Assembly (NCBI RefSeq): GCF_029873635.1
Contig: NC_080422.1
Span: 6,293,764 to 6,357,763, forward strand
DNA length: 64,000 nt
Direction of reading: 5' to 3'
Origin: Malania oleifera
Lineage: Eukaryota; Streptophyta; Magnoliopsida; Santalales; Ximeniaceae
Both the position numbers and the translations under genes were made by a program. This document shows positions 58,583-64,000 of the stretch, one piece after another. A model generated the notes under the pieces. The model saw nothing but the letters and a program-made list of their open reading frames with translations. It did no database searches and was not told the origin of the DNA. The stretch's first letter is position 1. Each line of letters starts with the position of its first letter.

Positions 58583-60355
58583 AATTTTTATTCATTTTTA
58601 ACGCTCCACTCTCTCTCCTCTCTCTCCCCTTCGGCTCTCTCACTCACTCTCTTCGATTTTGGGCTAGTTTTACACCGGATCGAAGATTTGAGGCTACCAC
58701 GACGCTCCTGGAAAAGTTCTTTACAAGTTTGCCGGATCGGATCGTTGGGAAAATAAAGTTGGAAATCATCCCTGAATTGAGGTAAGGCTTTTTAAGCCAA
58801 ATTTGGTCTTGTGGTAATTATAGAAAATGTTGTACGTACGAAAATACTGAACTTTAATACTGGAAATTTTCAGTTTCAGGGTATTGACTAGGAAATCCTA
58901 CGAGGGTCAGGTTAAGATATTTTAGGGGCTTTCTCAGTAGTCAGGTAAGAGAATAAACTAAAGCAGTCATTTTCCACGCAATTTATTATTAATTATGAGT
59001 AAATTTATTTTCAGAAAAGCAAATGTTATACTTGTGTATTATAGATGAAATGTACATTTGGGAAATACTGCTATTATGATGAAACATATATGTATGCATG
59101 AGATGCCAGAGAATTACGATTTTAATAATAAGAAGTATGATTTTATACAATGCACGTGTGGCATGAATATTATTTTATGTTGACATATTATGATATGAAA
59201 GATTTTATGAACAAAATATGATTTTAGGTATTATGGAAAGATATGTTATGTTATGATCATTTTGACGAATGTATGATAAATGAATTATTTTCAGAATGTA
59301 TATACCTGAAACGATTTTGGCGCGAGGCCATGTATTTATGTTATTGACACGAGGCCGTATTTATGTTATCGGCACGAGGCCGTATTTATGATATCGGTGC
59401 GAGGCCGTATTTATGTATGATTTCGGAACGAGGCCCTAAGTACTATATTTTCGGTATGAGGTCGTAATTATGTTATATATATGATCATGTATTATATGTT
59501 ATCACAACTAGGATGTTAGTTTAGTTCAGTTCAGGGGCTCGGTATCATAGCTATACGTAGATCATATATCTACGCTCAGATTAGTGCTAACCATTCCAGG
59601 AGGGGATGGGATATGGATAGTCAATGTGACTTTCAGTAGAGTGTGGACATCCACCTGGCAGTCCGGACCTGGGTGTGACGGGCCCATCGTACTTACAGAC
59701 ATATTTGATTCGGCAGTGGTTGGCCAGCCATTGTCGGGTCCCGCCTTCGGACTACACAATCCATCATGGGGTGTAATACATGACACCTGCTAGCTATTCA
59801 TCCTGAGTTTGTTTACAGTACTACAGTTATAACAGATGTTTTTATGTATGTTATGATTTATTAACAGATGTGAAAATACATGCTTATCTAGTACGATATG
59901 ATGGATGTTTATAGAATTATGAAATGTACTGTATATGTATATGTACCTTAAATATTCATGTTGCCACACAGCTGTATTTAGTTTATTTTCCCTTACTGAG
60001 AAGTGTCTCACCCCCAACATTAATATTTTTTTTTTCAGGAAACCTAGAGAAACCGACGGGTCAAGGCCGCTGTTGAGTGAGTGGAGCTTCCTTACTAGAA
60101 GGGTAAGCATTGAACTAGGACTAGGAGATTTTTATTGTATGGTCCTAGTGTTGTTTTTGACTTTTTGGAGATTGTACATATAAATAGTATATTGATGATG
60201 TAGTAAACTCTGGTATTATGTTTTATGATTGGATGTTGAGATTTTATGTTTACTGCTGCTAGGTTTTCCGCTGTGTTTGACAGATATCCCCCCTACCCAC
60301 TGGTTCGAGTTGACCATTTTATTTATTATGTCTTATTTTATTAAGGGTTGCTACA
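58180..60355 (+). mobile_element. Solo gypsy LTR B in copia-2 gag, with TSD
   Basis: 2176 bp, TGTGACAACC ... GGTTGCTACA, flanked by TATAC at 58175-58179 and 60356-60360; removing it restores the match to copia-1 gag. It contains five palindrome pairs (58275-58528), an AT microsatellite at the TATA position (58542-58580), CT-rich sequence, exon-like block 2 (58880-58944; TTTCAG before, GTAAGA after), a six-unit CGGCACGAGGCCG array (59318-59470), the hairpin core (59714-59775) and block 3 (60039-60102; TTTTTTCAG before, GTAAGC after). Confidence 0.94.
58275..58582 (+). promoter_or_regulatory. U3 palindrome array of LTR B
   Basis: Dyad cores at 58275/58296, 58351/58371, 58395/58415, 58461/58481 and 58504/58523. 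The last four pairs have the 44/66/43 bp spacing seen in G2 and C. ACACAG(G/A)G or a similar short spacer separates the members of several pairs. An AT dinucleotide run replaces the usual TATAAATAG. Confidence 0.65.
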
Positions 60356-60767
60356 TATACCCTCTAGAAAAAGTTGGAGGATATGTATCAGGCTAAGACG
60401 ACTAGATATAAAGGCCTCTTTATGAGATGATTAACAAGTATGAAACTGAAAAGCGAAACCTCTATAGTTGAGCACACTAGTGAGTTTCAAAACCTAATGA
60501 ACTAGCTTGTCAATGTTGAGTTGAAGCTTGATGATGAAGTTCAAGCCTTATTACCGCTTAGTTCTCTGCCATACAATTGGGAGACGTTGGTAGTATCCCT
60601 AGGAAATTCAGCTCTTGGAGGCAAACTTACCATGTCATTGGTCAAGGATGCTTTCCTCAGTGAAGAAGCCAGACCAAAGGAAGCAGACATGGATCAAACA
60701 GATGCCCTTGTCACCGAAAACAGAGGAAGAACTCAAGCAAAAGCGAGAGGTAGGAGTAGAGGCAGGA
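60356..60767 (+). pseudogene. Copia-2 gag relic, part 2
   Basis: Resumes with a YTL-KKLEDMYQAKTTR-type block, then SEFQNLMN, LDDEVQALLPLSSLPYNWETLVVSLGNS-type sequence and the serine-arginine region, cut at 60767 by solo LTR C. From 60521 the frame is open to the insertion. Confidence 0.82.
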
Positions 60768-62913
60768 TGTAACGACCCGAATAATAATGGTATTTAAATA
60801 ATAAAGAGGAAGGGAAATGGAAACAGAAACAGAAGGAGACAATAGACTTCGTTGAAGAACGCTTCGCGTTCATCGACGACATGACACTTTGGGAGTAATA
60901 ACCGAGGAAACTTATCAGGTCCTCGTCGACAAACACAGGGGATTCGTCGACGAGGGTATAAGAGGGCCTCATTGACGAAGAAAAGTTTCATCAATGAGAA
61001 GATACCGAGAGAGGATTTTGGGGAAGTCTAAAATTCATCGACGAAGGTGCAGGTTCGTCATGAATTTTCTGCAGGACTCGTCGACGAGGTGACGTGTCTC
61101 GTCGACGAATTCGACCCTATAAATAGCAAATGCCCGGATTTAAACACAGTAAATTAAGAAAAATCACACACTCTCTCTTCCTTCGGTTTCTCTCTCCTCT
61201 CTCTTCGATTTTGGCTCCGTCGCTTGCCGAATCGACGATCTGAGGCCACCACGACGCTCTTGGGAAAGTTCTCTCCAAATCTGCCTGAGCGGATCGTTGG
61301 TGGAAGCGAGTTGAAATTCATCTCTGAGTTGAGGTAAGACTTTTTTTGTCAAATTTGATCTTACTGTAGTTGTAGGAAATGATCTTCATATGAAAATACC
61401 GAAGTTCAGTTCTGCGAGTTATTGTTTTCAGAGAGTTGAACGGAGAACCCTGTGAGGGTAGGACCAGAAATTTTAGGGGGTTTCTTTTCATTGTCAGGTA
61501 AGGGAATAAACTAAAGTAGTTATTTTCCATGCAAATTATTATTATTCATCAGTAAATTAATTTTCAGTAAAATATGTATTATATCTGTATATTACGAAGG
61601 AAATGCACATTTGGGAAAATACTGCTATTATGTTGAAATGTATATATATATGTATGAGATGCCAGAAATTATGATTTTAGAATATAAAGTATGGTTTTGT
61701 ACAGAAAATGTGTGACATGAATCTTACTTTACGTGAGAAGTATTATGATATGACTATGTTATGAATGAAACATGTTTTCAGGAATATGAAATATTACAGT
61801 ACAAAATGATGTTGAAATACATGATAATTGATTTATTATTCAGAATGATATGTATGAGATATTCGGCGCAGGACCATGATTGATAGCCGGGGCGAGGCCG
61901 TGTTTTATGTATGATTTCGACACGAGGTCGTATTTATGAAATGTTCGGCACGAGGCCGTATTTATGAAATGTTGGCACGAGGCTGTATTTATGAAATTAT
62001 AGAAAATGCTATCAATCCATTTATATTAAACGCTATATTATTATGTATTATATGTTATCAGAATCCAAATGTTAGTTTAGTTCAGTTTAGGAGCACAGTA
62101 CCGTAACTTATAGAACAGATATCTATGATCAGATTGGTGCTAACCACTTCACGAAAGGGTGGAAGATGGATAGTCGATGTGGCTTTCAGTGTAGAGTGTA
62201 GACGTCCACCTGGCAATCCAGACCAGGGTGTGGCGGGCCCATCATACTTACAGACATTTTTGACTTGGCAATGGTCGGCCAACCATTGTCGGGTCCCGCC
62301 TTTGGGCTGCACAACCCGTCATGATGGGTAATATATGACATCAGCTAACTATTCATCCTGAGTATGTTTTTAGTATTATTAGTTATACTAAACAGTTATG
62401 ATTAGTATGATGTATTAGAAATATGAAAGTATATGCTTTTTCAGTTATTAAATGATAATGTTTTCTGGTATGAAGATTGTATTGTATATCTATATTATCA
62501 TTAAGTATTCATGTTGCCACACAACTGTATTTAGTTTATTTTCCCTTACTGAGAAGTGTCTCACCCCCGAACATTAAATGATTTTCAGGAAACCTAGAGA
62601 GACCGACAGGTTAAGGCTGCCGCTGAGTGAGTTGAGCTTCCCTGCTAGAAGAGTAAGTTTTGATATAAAATCAGGAGGTTTTTGTGTAAGATCCTAGGTT
62701 TATTTTGGCGTTTTTGGAGATTGTATATAAACACAGTATTATGGGATTATAGTAGACTATAGTATTATATAATTATTGGTTGATGAATGTGATTTACATT
62801 TACTGCTGCTTAGGTTCCGCTGTGTATAACAGGTGTCCCCGCTACCCACGGGTTTGAGTTGACTACTTTATTTATTATGTTTTATTGTATGTTAAATTAA
62901 GCAGGACGTTACA
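60768..62913 (+). mobile_element. Solo gypsy LTR C in copia-2 gag, with TSD
   Basis: 2146 bp, TGTAACGACCCG ... GGACGTTACA, flanked by CAGGA at 60763-60767 and 62914-62918. It contains the palindrome array (60851-61106), TATAAATAG (61118), CT-rich sequence, exon-like block 2 (61432-61497; TTTTCAG before, GTAAGG after), a five-unit GGCACGAGGC array (61862-61995), the hairpin core (62265-62330) and block 3 (62590-62652; TTTTCAG before, GTAAGT after). Confidence 0.94.
60851..61127 (+). promoter_or_regulatory. U3 palindrome array and TATA box of LTR C
   Basis: Dyad cores at 60851/60872, 60925/60946, 60971/60990, 61037/61057 and 61080/61101, i.e. 19-21 bp within pairs and 46/66/43 bp between the last four. 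TATAAATAG is at 61118, 10 bp after the last TCGTCGACGA. Confidence 0.65.
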
Positions 62914-63070
62914 CAGGAGCAGAGGCAGAAGTAGAGGATGGTCACAAACAAGTGATGAAAAAATTTAACAAGGTAAATGTGTTTGTTTTTATTGTGGCAT
63001 TGCAGGACATGTTAAAAGGAATTGCCGCAAATTTCCAAGAGATCAAGGTCAAAGCAGTAGCCAACCGAAG
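62914..63070 (+). pseudogene. Copia-2 gag relic, part 3 (zinc knuckle)
   Basis: SR repeat end followed by a CCHC knuckle (C-x2-C-x4-H-x4-C) at about 62979-63020, in the form expected of Gag. A stop upstream (about 62967) separates it from part 2. Confidence 0.8.
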
Positions 63071-64000
63071 AAGGAAGGGGGTGAATCTCTAGTCACCCAT
63101 ACGGGGGATGTATCACTTCTCTCAGCTGATGAAGAGACTTGCCTTCACATAGCAAGGTAAGATATTGAGTAGATGGCAGACACATCAGCTCCATACCACG
63201 CCACTCCCCACGGTAATTTCTTCGCTTCATGCAAAATGGGAGGCTTTGGTACTGTGAGGATGATAAATACTAGTTTTTTGGAGATCGTGGGTATTGGAGA
63301 TATTCAAATCAAGACAAATTTTTGCTGCACAATGACTCTAAAGGATGTTTGGCACGTCCCTGACCTTCATCTCAATCTTATTTTCAGAATAGCCCTTGAT
63401 CAACAGGGCTACAACAACCATTTCGGGAATGGTAATTGGAAGTTATAAAAGGGAGTCATGGTTGTCGCTCAGGGACACTTTTGCGGTACCCTGTACAAGA
63501 CCCATGTGAAAGTGATGACAGACAACCTCAATGCAAATGAAGACGGGACTTCATTAAATCTGTGGCACAAGAGACTCGAACACATGTGAGAGAAAGAATT
63601 GTTCACATTGGCAAGGAAGGCACTCATCAATGTGTCTAAAGGTACACTATTAAACCCTTGTGATTATTTTTTATTTGGGAAACGACATAGAGTCTCGTTT
63701 AATTCCTCTACAAAGAGAAGATTAGAGTTGTTAAGTTTAGTACATTATGATGTTTGTGGTCTCATGGAAGTAGAAACTTTAGGTGGTAACAAATATTTTT
63801 TAACATTTATTGATGATGCTTAACGAAAGGTGTGGGTATATTTTTTGAAATCAAAAGACCAGATATTTAACAACTTCAAGATGTTTCATGCCATGGTGGA
63901 AAGAGAAACAGGAAAGAAGTTGAAGTGTCTTTGATCAGACAATGGAGGCGAGTACATTCCCAGAGAGTTCAAAGCATACTGTGTTGTTCGCGGTATCTGA
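63071..64000 (+). pseudogene. Copia-2 pol relic (protease end, integrase start), cut by the window
   Basis: Protease-side block with TSFLEIVGIGDIQIK (63270-63315) and a conserved DVWHVPDLHLNLI block, then the pre-integrase zone and integrase start (63599-63960: LVHYDVCGLMEVETLGGNKY, FLTFIDDA, then a stop at about 63821). The window ends inside integrase. Corresponds to 3430-4210 of copia-1. Confidence 0.85.

Larger units (their letters stand above)
57200..64000 (+). mobile_element. Copia-2, decayed Ty1-copia element, sister of copia-1, runs off the window
   Basis: Truncated 5' LTR (about 57200-57323), primer site with one change (TGGTATTAGAGC, 57326-57337), gag relic split by solo LTRs B and C, then protease and integrase relics reaching the window end. 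Sequence and layout match copia-1 from 1757 to about 4210. As in copia-1, the 5' LTR is reduced to about the last 120 bp. Confidence 0.9.

Overview
The window is nuclear DNA of a flowering plant, most likely a eudicot. It carries Ty1-copia and Ty3-gypsy LTR retrotransposons primed by initiator-tRNA-Met sites (TGGTATCAGAGC), AT-rich intergenic DNA, and one intact intron-less plant gene, a UGT72-like UDP-glycosyltransferase on the minus strand at 54384-55817 (477 aa). Almost everything else is nested, decayed transposable element. I saw no tRNA, rRNA, CRISPR array or second intact gene. Species cannot be told from the sequence.

Layout. 1-1756: AT-rich DNA with a minus-strand LINE reverse-transcriptase relic. 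1757-6993: decayed Ty1-copia element (copia-1). 7366-7975: a repeat block found again at 56434-57165, just upstream of the UGT gene. 7976 to about 48540: a minus-strand Sirevirus-like copia element, split by a solo gypsy LTR (A, 11460-13588) and by a Ty3-gypsy element G1 (14381-47025). G1 contains G2 (20951-43464), G2 contains solo LTR M1 (21823-24759) and G3 (26315-38923), and G3 contains solo LTR M2 (34180-36747). Target-site duplications support these joins: ATAGT (A), CCTTA (G1), TTTTA (G2), TTATT (M1), CAGT (G3, 4 bp) and CTTTA (M2). 48550-53785: truncated gypsy element G4, joined to an inverted LTR fragment (to 53967). 54183-54366: a tandem duplication just downstream of the UGT stop. 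57200-64000: copia-2, a sister of copia-1, cut by solo LTRs B (58180-60355, TSD TATAC) and C (60768-62913, TSD CAGGA) and running off the window.

The gypsy elements look like Tekay/Del-type chromoviruses: LTRs of 2.1-2.9 kb, gag-pro-RT-RNaseH-integrase order, and a chromodomain-like tail. All are broken by stops or truncation; G3 is the best preserved.

Two shared LTR features are the most interesting signals. First, the U3 part of several LTRs carries four pairs of TCGTCGACGA-like palindromes, about 20 bp apart within a pair and with fixed pair-to-pair intervals (about 46/65/44 bp), ending just upstream of a TATA box. Second, all gypsy LTRs, in both orientations, share a splice-site-like layout: two 63-69 nt exon-like blocks bounded by AG and GT(A/G)AG, then in the three elements with gag a third potential intron that starts near the LTR end, spans the tRNA primer site and ends 1-2 nt before the gag ATG. 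This suggests, without proving, a spliced gag-pol mRNA that has lost the primer site and is separate from the unspliced genomic RNA.
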